Shown here: piece by piece, positions 9,116-17,698 of the stretch | Numbering within the stretch: position 1 is the stretch's first letter | How the letters are laid out: the number at the start of each line of letters is the position of its first letter | Assembly (NCBI GenBank): GCA_964487605.1 | Contig: CAZARU010000017.1 | Location: 1-64,000, forward strand | Direction of reading: 5' to 3' | Length of the DNA stretch: 64,000 nt | DNA from: JAJDAH01 sp964487605 | GTDB taxonomy: Bacteria; Myxococcota_A; Polyangia; Polyangiales; Polyangiaceae | Program-made: the position numbers and the translations under genes | The notes under the pieces: model-generated | Told to the model about the DNA's origin: nothing | Database searches by the model: none | What the model saw: only the letters and a program-made list of their open reading frames with translations

Positions 9116-10267
9116 TCACATCGCGCAGGGATCCACGCCGGGCGGGACGGGCGCGGCGACGTCGCCGAGTACGACGGCGTCGGCCGAGAATCCGAGGCCG
9201 ACGCTGATCCCGTCGCAGGTATCCGCCGGGTCGCCGTTGGAGCCGTCCTGCATGATGTCGCTGGCCGCCCGGATCTGCTGCGCGATGCTCTCGAAGGTAG
9301 AACCCTCGCAGAGCGACACGTCCAGCGTGCCGGCGACCTCTCTCAGGCTCTGGATCAGCTCGTCGGTCTTGAGGACTCCCGCGATGACCCCGTTGGTCGC
9401 GCTCGCCGTGGCCTCTGTGCCGGTGAGGTCCATGGCGATGATGGCGTTGCGGATGAGGAGCTTCAGCTCGAACCCCTGGAGCGCCACCGTGAGCGGCAGG
9501 TCACCCTTGGAGCCGCTGACCCACGTGCCCGAGACGAGGTAAGCCGTCGGGAACGTCACCCTCGGCTTGGTGATGTCGCCGCCGTCGAGGAACTCGAAGG
9601 TCACGGGCCACACATCGGTTCCGTCCCAGGCCGGTGGCATCATCGTGGGGGCGCCGGCGTAGAGCCTCGAGTCGATGCCGGCCTGGGTCGCCCCGCTGCC
9701 CAGGTTGAGCATGTGGACCAGGATCGAGAACTCGCCGTTCTCGAGCGAGGTGTTGATGCTCGTGGACGCGTCGGCGGCGACGCTGGTGATGATGGGGATC
9801 AGGTTCGCGCCGAAGGAGTTGTCGATGCCGTCCGTGCCGTCGGTCTTCACGTTGGCGGGGTTGGCTCCCTTCACCGGGGAGCAATGGTTCGAGCCGGTCT
9901 TGCTCGAGAGGATGCCGTCCAGGTTGAAGCCGTAGTCCTTCCACGCGGTGGCGCTCGGGTTTCCCTCGCGGTCGGTGTCTCCGAGGAACAGCTTGCGGAC
10001 TGCGACCGTGGTCGGGGTCGTGCCCGCCGCGGGCGGGTTCATCGGGTCGTCCGGCGGCTGCGCGCCGGGCATCTCGGGATCCGGAGTACCTGCCGGTGCG
10101 TCGGCGGCGGCGTCGCCGCCCCCGGTGCCGCCCGCGCCGCTCGTGCCGGCGCTTCCGCCGCTTCCGCCGCTGGAACCCCCTTCGCCGTCGTCGCTACCGC
10201 AGGCGGCGGCAGCCACGAGCGTCGAGCCGAGGGTCAAGGCGAAGAGCGTCAGATGTGGTCGAAGCAT
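9116..10267 (-). CDS. tethered lipoprotein of unknown function
   Basis: A 383-residue lipoprotein. ATG 10267 is chosen because AGGAGG lies just upstream and a signal peptide with lipid Cys (AAAC, about residue 23) follows; the longer frame upstream is noise. After the Cys comes an acidic then Gly/Ser/Ala-rich tether of about 35 residues, then a globular domain with few features: VRKLFLGDTDREG, NHCSPVKGANP, FSILVHMLNLGSG and paired cysteines near the C-terminus (SLCEGS, DTCDGI, DPCAM). Two long amphipathic helices run through about 300-350. It is probably displayed on the outer membrane. No family recognised. Confidence 0.85.
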   Translation of the reverse strand: MLRPHLTLFALTLGSTLVAAAACGSDDGEGGSSGGSGGSAGTSGAGGTGGGDAAADAPAGTPDPEMPGAQPPDDPMNPPAAGTTPTTVAVRKLFLGDTDREGNPSATAWKDYGFNLDGILSSKTGSNHCSPVKGANPANVKTDGTDGIDNSFGANLIPIITSVAADASTSINTSLENGEFSILVHMLNLGSGATQAGIDSRLYAGAPTMMPPAWDGTDVWPVTFEFLDGGDITKPRVTFPTAYLVSGTWVSGSKGDLPLTVALQGFELKLLIRNAIIAMDLTGTEATASATNGVIAGVLKTDELIQSLREVAGTLDVSLCEGSTFESIAQQIRAASDIMQDGSNGDPADTCDGISVGLGFSADAVVLGDVAAPVPPGVDPCAM

Positions 10268-10502
10268 GAGGCCTCCTGAGTGCTCGGGCGTCCGCGCGGC
10301 GCGCTGCGCGCCTGACGACCGCCCGAATCGTGCCCCGGTGAGTTGCGGGGGAGCCGGGATGGTAGCCGGAACGCCGATCGTTGCAAGGCTCACGAGAGGT
10401 GCAGGTGACCCACGGCGTTCCCGGCCGCCCGCTCGGACCGACGAGGGGCCGGACGCGACCGCGGCACTGTACGCCGACGGTCCGGGAAGCTAGGCCCGGG
10501 GT

Positions 10503-13500
10503 GTGCCGGCCGACTTCGTTCACCTGCACGTCCACACCCAGTACTCGTTCCTGACGAGTTCGGTACGCCTGGACGATCTCGCCGCGCGCACCGTCGAGCT
10601 CGGGATGCGAGCGGTCGCGATCACCGATCAGGGGAACATGTTCGGCGCCGTCAAGCACTGGCTCGGCTGTCGAAAGGCGGGGCTCGCACCGCTCCTGGGC
10701 TGCGAGGTCACGCTGGCGCGTCGCGAAGGGGGCGCGGGTCATCTCGTCCTGCTCGCGGCGACCAACGAGGGATACTCCAACCTCGTGCGGCTCGTGTCGC
10801 AGGGACACCTGGCGTCTGCGAGGGAGGGCACTGCGGCGGTGACGGTCGAGGCGCTCGCGCAGGCCTCGAAGGGGCTCGTGGCGCTGACGGGCTGCCTCGG
10901 GGGGTGGGTGCCACAGCGGATCCTCGAGCGGGGGCCTCCGGAAGCTGTGCCTGCGCTGGGTGAGCTGGCGGAGATCTTCGAGCGCGGGGCGCTCTACGTC
11001 GAGATCCAGGACCACGGCTTCGCCGAGCAGCACGTCCTGAACGGGATCCTCTCCGACGCGGCGGCTCGACTGGACCTGCCCCTCGTCGCGACGAACGACG
11101 TCCACTTCGTGGGGCGCGAGGACGCAGAGGCTCAGGTGTACCTGGAGTGCATGCAGAAGAATCGCCTGCACTCCGACGTTTCCGCCGATCATCACGGCAG
11201 CTCGGAGATGTACCTGAAGAGCGCGGAGGAAATGGCCGCGACCTTCGCGGCGGTCCCCGATGCGCTGACCTGTACGCTGCGAGTCGCCGAGCAGTGCAGC
11301 GGTCTCGACCTGACGCTCGATCGTCCGATGCTGCCGCCGTTCGCCGTCCCGGAGGGCTACGACACCGACGGATACCTGCGCCACGTTTCGCTCGAGGGTC
11401 TCGAGCGACGCTTCGCCGAAGCGCGCGCGGCCGGGCGCTCCCTGGACGAGGCGCAGTACCTCGCTCGGCTCCGGTCGGAGCTCGACGTGATCACGGGCAT
11501 GGCCTACGCCGGCTACTTCCTCATCGTGTGGGACTTCATCCGCGAGGCGAAGGCGCGCGGGATCCCCGTCGGACCGGGACGAGGCTCGGGGGCGGGGTCC
11601 CTGGTCGCCTACGCGCTCGACATCACGACGCTCGATCCGATCCCCTACGGGCTCCTGTTCGAGCGCTTCCTCAACCCCGAACGCGTGAGCATGCCGGATT
11701 TCGACATCGACTTCTGCATGGTGCGGCGCGACGAGATCCTGGAGTACGTCGCGCAGAAGTACGGGAAGCGGAGCGTCGGGCAGATTGCGACGTTCCAGAA
11801 CCTGAAGGCGCGAAGCGTGATCAAGGACGTCGCGCGGGCCATGGGGATGGCCGCCAACGAGGCGCAGCGCATCGCGAGCCTGATTCCGGCGCTGGGGCAG
11901 GGGAAGATGGCGACGATCGAGAAGGCCCTCTCCATCGAGCCCAAGCTCGCAGACCTGGCGCGCCGCGAGCCACGAGTGGACGAGCTCCTGCGACAGGCGA
12001 AGAAGCTGGAGGGGCTGACGCGTCACGCCGGGATGCACGCGGCGGGCGTCGTGATCAGCGAGGGGCCGCTCGACGACCACGTACCGTGCTTCGCGAACGA
12101 AGGCGCCATCGTCACCCAGTACGACAAGGACGACGTCGAGCGGGTCGGGCTCGTGAAGTTCGACTTCCTGGGGTTGCGGACGCTCACGGTGATCGACGTC
12201 GCGCAGAGACTCGTCAACGCGAGGCCGGATCGTCGGGACCGCCCCCTGGACATGAGCAAGCTACCGCTGGACGACGCGGCCACGTACGCGCTGGTGTCGA
12301 GCGGGGACACGACGGGAGTGTTCCAGCTCGAGTCGAGCGGGATGCAACAGCTCCTGCGCGGCCTGAGACCCGACTGCTTCGAAGACATCGTCGCCGCCGT
12401 CGCGCTCTACCGTCCCGGCCCCCTCGGCACCGGGATGATCGACGACTTCGTCGGTGGAAAGCACGGACGCAAGCCGTCGCGCAAGCTGCACCCCCTCGTA
12501 GACGACGTGCTGGCCGGGACGTACGGCGTGCCGGTGTACCAGGAGCAGGTGATGCAGATTGCCCAGAAGCTCTCGGGGTACACCCTGGGTGGCGCCGACC
12601 TGCTGCGTCGAGCCATGGGCAAGAAGAAGCCGGAGGAGATGGCGAAGCAGAAGGCAGCCTTCGTCGAGGGGGCGCGGCGCAACGGCGTCTCCGAGGCCCA
12701 GGCGGACGCGATCTTCCAGGAGATCGAGAGTTTCGCGCTCTACGGGTTCAACAAGAGTCACTCGGCCGCCTACGCCGTCGTCACGTACCAGACGGCCTAC
12801 TTGAAGGCGCACTACCCGGTGGAGTTCTTCTGCGCGCTGATGACCTCCGATCGCGACAAGATCGAGAAGGTGGTTCGCACCATCTCCGAGGCGCGGGCGT
12901 GGGGCGTCAGCGTGTTGCCGCCGGACATCAACGCGAGCGATACCGACTTCACCGTCGTGTACGCCCATCCCGACGGGGGAGCGCCGCGGTCGGGGCGACT
13001 TCGAGATCGGCTCGGTCCGCAGGTTCGCTTCGGGCTCGGTGCAGTTCGTGGCGTGGGTGCTGCCGCGCTCGAGAGCATCTTCGAGGCGCGCGCGGAGGGT
13101 GGCCCGTTTCGTGACCTGTTCGACTTCGCTTCGCGGGTGGATGCGCGGAAGATCAACAAGGGTGTGCTCGAGGCCCTCGTGCAGTGTGGCGCCTTCGACT
13201 CGGCGGGCGCCGACCTCGGAATGCCCCGCTCCCGCGTCTTCGCCGCGGTGGATCGCGCCCTCGAGCGCTCCCGGAGTTCGAGTCGGGACCGCGAAGCGGG
13301 CCAGACGACGCTCTTCGGGCTGTTTGCGGCGGCGGCGCCTGCCGCGGTCGAGGTCGACGCCGAGTACCCGGACGTGCCCCCTTGGGACGCCCGTGAGCAG
13401 CTCGTCAGGGAGAAGCAGTCGCTGGGGTGTTACGTCACGGGACATCCGCTCTTGCGGTACGGCAGCAAGGTGGATCGACTCGGCGCGGTGCCGACCCACC

Positions 13501-14042
13501 GCGTCGCGGGCCAGCAGCAATGGTCCACGGTCACGGTGGCCGGGATCGTGGAGAACTACGAGGAGCGCATCTTCCGCAGCGGCTCGGGCCGCGCCGCCTT
13601 CCTGGAGGTGGAGGATAGGCACGGGAGGGTCAAGGCGAAGCTGCGCGGCGAGCGCATCGACACCTACGCGCACCTCCTCGCGTCGGGGGAGCCGGTCCTC
13701 GTCACGGGGAAGGTCTCGTACCCCACGTCCGACGACCAGGTCGATGATCCGGAGCCGACGCTCTTGATCGACGAGGTGCAGCCCCTGGCCGACCGCATCC
13801 GAGCCATGACCAAGTCCGTCACGCTCCGGCTCTCGTCCCATCGCGTGGATCCGCGGCAGCTCACGGGCCTACGGGACGCTCTCCGGGAGCACCCGGGCCC
13901 GTGCCCCATCGACCTGCAGCTCGCGCTCCCGGACGGCGCGACGGCGCTCTTCGCGCTCGACGAGGTTCGCGTCGAGCCTGGGGACGCCATGCTGGCGGCG
14001 CTCGAGCGCGTGTTCGGCGAGCCGGTCGCCGAGCTGGTGTGA
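10503..14042 (+). CDS. dnaE: DNA polymerase III subunit alpha
   Basis: The 1179-residue replicative polymerase, normal DnaE length. Domains: PHP at about 1-210 (FVHLHVHTQYSFL), palm with the catalytic aspartates in PDFDIDFC (about 398-405) and a third in VKFDFLGL (about 551-558), fingers with GVPVYQEQVM and FNKSHSAAYA, tandem helix-hairpin-helix, an OB-fold (VAGIVENYEERIF) and the C-terminal tau-binding region. GTG start at 10503. In the PHP domain the usual TDHGN motif reads ITDQGNMFG, so one metal ligand is lost and PHP proofreading is probably inactive, leaving proofreading to a separate epsilon subunit. No other replication gene is adjacent. Confidence 0.97.
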   Translation: MPADFVHLHVHTQYSFLTSSVRLDDLAARTVELGMRAVAITDQGNMFGAVKHWLGCRKAGLAPLLGCEVTLARREGGAGHLVLLAATNEGYSNLVRLVSQGHLASAREGTAAVTVEALAQASKGLVALTGCLGGWVPQRILERGPPEAVPALGELAEIFERGALYVEIQDHGFAEQHVLNGILSDAAARLDLPLVATNDVHFVGREDAEAQVYLECMQKNRLHSDVSADHHGSSEMYLKSAEEMAATFAAVPDALTCTLRVAEQCSGLDLTLDRPMLPPFAVPEGYDTDGYLRHVSLEGLERRFAEARAAGRSLDEAQYLARLRSELDVITGMAYAGYFLIVWDFIREAKARGIPVGPGRGSGAGSLVAYALDITTLDPIPYGLLFERFLNPERVSMPDFDIDFCMVRRDEILEYVAQKYGKRSVGQIATFQNLKARSVIKDVARAMGMAANEAQRIASLIPALGQGKMATIEKALSIEPKLADLARREPRVDELLRQAKKLEGLTRHAGMHAAGVVISEGPLDDHVPCFANEGAIVTQYDKDDVERVGLVKFDFLGLRTLTVIDVAQRLVNARPDRRDRPLDMSKLPLDDAATYALVSSGDTTGVFQLESSGMQQLLRGLRPDCFEDIVAAVALYRPGPLGTGMIDDFVGGKHGRKPSRKLHPLVDDVLAGTYGVPVYQEQVMQIAQKLSGYTLGGADLLRRAMGKKKPEEMAKQKAAFVEGARRNGVSEAQADAIFQEIESFALYGFNKSHSAAYAVVTYQTAYLKAHYPVEFFCALMTSDRDKIEKVVRTISEARAWGVSVLPPDINASDTDFTVVYAHPDGGAPRSGRLRDRLGPQVRFGLGAVRGVGAAALESIFEARAEGGPFRDLFDFASRVDARKINKGVLEALVQCGAFDSAGADLGMPRSRVFAAVDRALERSRSSSRDREAGQTTLFGLFAAAAPAAVEVDAEYPDVPPWDAREQLVREKQSLGCYVTGHPLLRYGSKVDRLGAVPTHRVAGQQQWSTVTVAGIVENYEERIFRSGSGRAAFLEVEDRHGRVKAKLRGERIDTYAHLLASGEPVLVTGKVSYPTSDDQVDDPEPTLLIDEVQPLADRIRAMTKSVTLRLSSHRVDPRQLTGLRDALREHPGPCPIDLQLALPDGATALFALDEVRVEPGDAMLAALERVFGEPVAELV

Positions 14043-14120
14043 GCTGGCGTGGCGTGAGGTGACCGCGCCGGCACTTCGGGTTCCCCGCGCGGGCCCGCGG
14101 CTGGTACGCTCCCTGGTCGC

Positions 14121-15380
14121 ATGAAGGACGCTCGATCCGAGCTGGCGCGCATCGACGCCTCGGGAACCGCGCACCCCATCGGGACGGTCGCGAGCCAGCG
14201 CATGCGCGCGCGGGAGGGCGCGTACCGTGTGATGCCGGCGCCGGGCCACGTCGTGTTCATGCGCTTCACCGGTGAGGACGGGCGCCGTGACTCGGAGGAC
14301 GGAGCCGTGGTCCGCATGGCCGGGGAGATCACCGCGCCGGCCACCATGTGCGACGTCCTGGCGATGCTGGGGCAGACGGGCTGGCGCGGCGAGCTGGTCG
14401 TCCTCGACGGCGAGTCGGCTCGCAGCCTGTTCCTGGACGGCGGGAACGTCGTGGGCGCGCAGACCACGGTGGACGACGAGCGCATCGGCATGGTCATGTA
14501 CCGCTTCGGCGCGCTCAACGCGGAACAGCACGAGCTCGTCATGGAGCGCGTCAACGAGGGCTCGCGCTTCGGCGAGGCGGTGGTCGCGCTGGCGCTGATG
14601 AGCCAGGAGAAGGTCTACTCGTTCATCGGCAAGCAGATAGAGGAGATCGTCTACGCCACGTTCGCGGTGGGCGACGGTACGTTCTTCTTCCTGGACGGCT
14701 TCGACGGCTCCCGCTTGCCGTCGCACCACGCCATCAGCGCGAACGGCCTGCTGATGGATGGCGTGACGCGTCTCGACGAGGTGAAGTACTTCCGCCAGAA
14801 GGTGCCCACGAGCGACCACGTCCCCGTGCGCCTCGAGAACTCCAAGCCACCGCAGGACGATCTCGTCGCCACCCTTCAGGCCATCGACGGCCGGTTGAGC
14901 GTGGAGGAGCTGGGGCGGCACACCGGACAGGGTGAGTTCGAGACCACCCGCCGCCTGTATTCGCTGGTCCAGTCGAAGCACGTCGCCATTCACCCACCCC
15001 GCATCTCGGGCGGGCCCGTCGCGGTCGTCTCCAACGCGAACTCCGCCCTGGCCCTGTTGCACCGCATGGCCGACGCGGCCGGGAAGGGGACGGCCGTCCG
15101 CGAGAGCCTGGACTCCTTCGCCGTGGGTGCCGGCGTCTACGACATCCTCTTCCGCGGGGCGGGTCCGGACGAGAACGGTGCCCTCGATGCGGAGCGGGTC
15201 TCCGCGAACGCCAGCGTCGTAGCCGGGGGCGCCGACCCCGAGGACTTCCTGAAGCAGACGCTCCACGAGTACGTGAGCTTCGCGGTTTTCGCGGCGGGGA
15301 GCGCCCTCGGCTCGGAAGCCGAACGCGACATCAACCGCGACATCAAGCCATTTCTCGACCTTCTGCACGTCGCACGCTGA
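14121..15380 (+). CDS. DUF4388 domain protein
   Basis: A 419-residue cytosolic protein. Residues about 75-180 match DUF4388 (PATM-type): MCDVLAMLGQTGWRGELVVL, SARSLFLDGGNVVGA, then MYRFGALNAEQHEL and FFFLDGFDG. This domain is common in Myxococcota signalling and gliding proteins. The C-terminal half has winged-helix-like and helical stretches (GQGEFETTRRLYSLVQSKHV). It starts 78 bp after dnaE and could be read through from it. Function unknown; a regulatory or scaffold role is inferred only from the domain's usual company. Confidence 0.88.
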   Translation: MKDARSELARIDASGTAHPIGTVASQRMRAREGAYRVMPAPGHVVFMRFTGEDGRRDSEDGAVVRMAGEITAPATMCDVLAMLGQTGWRGELVVLDGESARSLFLDGGNVVGAQTTVDDERIGMVMYRFGALNAEQHELVMERVNEGSRFGEAVVALALMSQEKVYSFIGKQIEEIVYATFAVGDGTFFFLDGFDGSRLPSHHAISANGLLMDGVTRLDEVKYFRQKVPTSDHVPVRLENSKPPQDDLVATLQAIDGRLSVEELGRHTGQGEFETTRRLYSLVQSKHVAIHPPRISGGPVAVVSNANSALALLHRMADAAGKGTAVRESLDSFAVGAGVYDILFRGAGPDENGALDAERVSANASVVAGGADPEDFLKQTLHEYVSFAVFAAGSALGSEAERDINRDIKPFLDLLHVAR

Positions 15381-15402
15381 CGACTCCGAGGTCCCGTCTC
15401 GG

Positions 15403-15476
15403 TGGGTCGACAGGGATTCGAACCCTGGACCGACGGATTAAAAATCCGCAGCTCTGACCGACTGAGCTATCGACCC
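15403..15476 (-). tRNA. tRNA-Lys (anticodon UUU)
   Basis: A full cloverleaf: acceptor stem GGGTCGA/TCGACCC, D arm with GCTC...GAGC, anticodon stem GCGGA/TCCGT around loop TTTTTAA (anticodon TTT), T arm CAGGG-TTCGAAT-CCCTG, discriminator A. The genome continues CCG, so the CCA end is only partly encoded and must be added. It lies just after the DUF4388 gene on the opposite strand. Confidence 0.97.
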
Positions 15477-15702
15477 GGTCGCGCGCGGATCTATCCCTCC
15501 GGTCCGACCGGCGCCACCGCGAAGGCCATCCGGGACCGTCTCCCGGGGTCCGGGGATTGAAGCGTTGGCGCGGGACCGGCGTCCAAGTCGGACACCGGCT
15601 CCTTGCGCGCCCCGAGACCCCCTGCCACGCTAGGCCCGAGTAAGGCTTGGTGCGGCGCGGAGTCCCGTGGTAAGGGGGCCGCCCGCGAGGAGGCTTAGAG
15701 CA

Positions 15703-16902
15703 ATGAAGAAGGTACTGCCCTGGTTGGGCTTGGGTTTGCTGGCTGCTGCAGTGGGCGGCAATACGACGGCATGCAGCGGCGACGACGGCGCTGGAAAAGG
15801 TAAAGGTGGCAGCGGCGGCGGCGTCCTCGACGGTGGCGGCACCGGGGGCACCAGCGGCGGCTTCGGCATGGGCGGCACGGCCGGCACCGGCGGTGCGGCT
15901 CCCACGTCGCGCCTTGGTCGCGCCTGCGCCACGGACGCGGAGTGCGGCGCGGGCCTCACCTGCATCACCCACGACTCGGGCAAGCTCGACGGGCAGGGCC
16001 CGGCGCGCGGCCTGTGCACCGCCGACTGTGATGGCGACGGCGGCACGTGCGAGCAGTTCTCGGCGGACGCCATCTGCCTGAACTTCGGCACGACGGAGGA
16101 GCCCAACTCCTACTGCGTCGAGGGCTGCTCCTTCGGTCCCAACGACCTGACGTCGTTCGATCCGAACAAGTGCAAGGGTCGTCAGGAGATGGCGTGCTCG
16201 CCCCTCCAAGACGCCAGCATGAACGTCATCCCGGCCTGCGTGCCCCTCTGCAACTCGGACGCGGACTGCGGGAGTCTCTTCTGCGATCCGGAAACCGGCA
16301 TGTGCAGCACGGAAGAGAAGACGGGTCTGGACATCGGCGAGGCGTGCACGCCTCCGGGCGACGCGGGCGGGGACGACCCCTGCCGCGGCTCCTGCATCAC
16401 GTTCCAGCTCGGCACCGGGAACGATACGACCAACATGTGCAGCGAGAACTGCACGACCGGCGCGCTTCCGTCCTGCGGATGGGCCGGTCCGGGCACGGGC
16501 AACGCCGACGCGTTCTGCCTGTACACGTTCACCGTGATCATCGACGCGGACGGACCCGGGTTCGGCGATCGCGGTAGCTGCGGCCAGCTCTGCAACTGCA
16601 ACGACGACTGCAAGAACTCCGACCTGGTCTGCTCGCCCATCGACAACGCCAACTTCACGATGGCAACCGGCAAGGTCGGAATCTGCACGGATCCCACGAC
16701 GAGCGATGGCGCCGTCGCGGACACGATCCCGTGCGGTGCTGGCGGTGCTGGCGGCGCCGGTGGCGCCGGCGGTGGCGGCGGTGTGGCTGGCGGCTCGGCT
16801 GGCGCGGGAGGCGGCTCGGCCGGTGCGGGCGGCGGCTCTGCCGGCGCAGGCGGTGGCTCTGCTGGCGCAGGCGGAGCGCCTGCCGACTCCGGCGCAGGCT
16901 GA
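15703..16902 (+). CDS. Cys-rich tethered lipoprotein
   Basis: A 399-residue lipoprotein; ATG 15703 follows GAGGAGG by 10 nt. The signal peptide ends in TTAC (about residue 24), then comes a Gly-rich tether of about 45 residues. The mature domain is rich in cysteines in the CATDAECGAGLTC style, with C-x-S-D-A-D-C-G-S-L-F-C further on, the disulfide-knotted pattern typical of myxobacterial surface lipoproteins. The last 60 residues return to Gly/Ala/Ser repeats (GGSAGA units). It is followed by a strong terminator. Function unknown; the paired cysteines imply an oxidising, cell-surface location. Confidence 0.88.
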   Translation: MKKVLPWLGLGLLAAAVGGNTTACSGDDGAGKGKGGSGGGVLDGGGTGGTSGGFGMGGTAGTGGAAPTSRLGRACATDAECGAGLTCITHDSGKLDGQGPARGLCTADCDGDGGTCEQFSADAICLNFGTTEEPNSYCVEGCSFGPNDLTSFDPNKCKGRQEMACSPLQDASMNVIPACVPLCNSDADCGSLFCDPETGMCSTEEKTGLDIGEACTPPGDAGGDDPCRGSCITFQLGTGNDTTNMCSENCTTGALPSCGWAGPGTGNADAFCLYTFTVIIDADGPGFGDRGSCGQLCNCNDDCKNSDLVCSPIDNANFTMATGKVGICTDPTTSDGAVADTIPCGAGGAGGAGGAGGGGGVAGGSAGAGGGSAGAGGGSAGAGGGSAGAGGAPADSGAG

Positions 16903-16922
16903 TCTCAGCCGGAGGTCGGAAG

Positions 16923-16955
16923 AACGCCCGCGCGGTTCTGCCGCGCGGGCGTTTC
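16923..16955 (+). terminator. terminator hairpin after the Cys-rich lipoprotein
   Basis: A 13-bp perfect stem (AACGCCCGCGCGG / CCGCGCGGGCGTT) with a 5-nt loop starts 20 bp past the stop. The T tract is short. It could serve both strands. Confidence 0.75.
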
Positions 16956-17092
16956 GCCATTTGCCGTCGCCGAGACCCAGTGGCGCCGCCTCGTGCTCTT
17001 CCCGGGTCTGGGCGCCGCGACGCTCGCCCCTGGCGTGAGCGGCATTCGCCTGGCTCCGTTGCCGCCGTGAGGTCCCTCCGTGAGCCGCCCGA

Positions 17093-17608
17093 CTACGGGT
17101 CGCGCTCGTCGCCGACGCTCGTGCCGGTGGTTTCGACCACGCTCCGCACCCTCACGCCATCCAGGTCGCTCGGCTCAGCGGTCATTGCGGCCGCCGCTGC
17201 GAGATGCGCGTCCAGGCGCCTGCGGAGGTGGGCGGCGACGACCCTCCGCGTGGGCGGGATGAGCAGGAGCAGGCCGGTCACGTCGGTGAGGACCCCGGGC
17301 GTGATCAGCAGGGCGCCGCCGAGCAGGATCAGGACGCCGTCGAGGACGCCGTGGGAGGGCGCGGTTCCGCCCGTGAGCGAATCCCGCCAGCTCGTGAGGA
17401 CCGCCAGGCCTTCCCGCCGAGCGAGCGCCCCGCCGGTGAGCGCGGTGAACAGCGTCCACGCGACGGTCGGCCAGAACCCGACCGCCTGACCCACGGCCAG
17501 CAACACGTAGAGTTCGAGCAGCGGCACGACCGTGAACGCGAGAACCAGCCACCGCACCCGTCGGATCGTAGCAGCGTCGTTGCGCGGGCACGACGCGGTG
17601 ACCGACAC
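17093..17608 (-). CDS. fxsA: FxsA family membrane protein
   Basis: A 171-residue inner-membrane protein matching FxsA, first known for easing phage T7 exclusion by the F plasmid; its cell role is unclear. Seen: a first helix (WLVLAFTVVPLLELYVLL) with the conserved P-x-x-E, a second helix ending in the family-typical TGGALARREG, a hairpin (GVLILLGGALLITPGVLTD) with the conserved TPG, a helix LLLLIPPTRR and a polar tail. GTG start at 17608. It stands alone between the lipoprotein and OmpA genes, opposite to the first and parallel to the second. Confidence 0.92.
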   Translation of the reverse strand: MSVTASCPRNDAATIRRVRWLVLAFTVVPLLELYVLLAVGQAVGFWPTVAWTLFTALTGGALARREGLAVLTSWRDSLTGGTAPSHGVLDGVLILLGGALLITPGVLTDVTGLLLLIPPTRRVVAAHLRRRLDAHLAAAAAMTAEPSDLDGVRVRSVVETTGTSVGDERDP

Positions 17609-17620
17609 CCCGTGACGCGA

Positions 17621-17650
17621 AAGGGCGCGAGCCGTGGCGGCCGCGCCCTT
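17621..17650 (-). terminator. terminator of the TSP3-OmpA gene
   Basis: A 9-bp stem (AAGGGCGCG / CGCGCCCTT) with a 12-nt loop lies about 50 bp past the stop at 17699, on the minus strand. Only a short T run follows. Confidence 0.6.
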
Positions 17651-17698
17651 CCCCGTTCCTCCTGCGCCGCGCCCCGGCTGGGGTCGCGGCGCTCGCGC

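Noticed and set aside
8859..9542. Plus-strand frame across the 8771-9115 gap
   Set aside because: Its second half is antisense to a good lipoprotein gene and its first half is Pro/Arg-rich without motifs.
15343..16209. A long minus-strand frame of about 288 codons
   Set aside because: It runs through the tRNA-Lys gene and the antisense of the Cys-rich lipoprotein; the tRNA itself is translated within it, and there is no ribosome-binding site.
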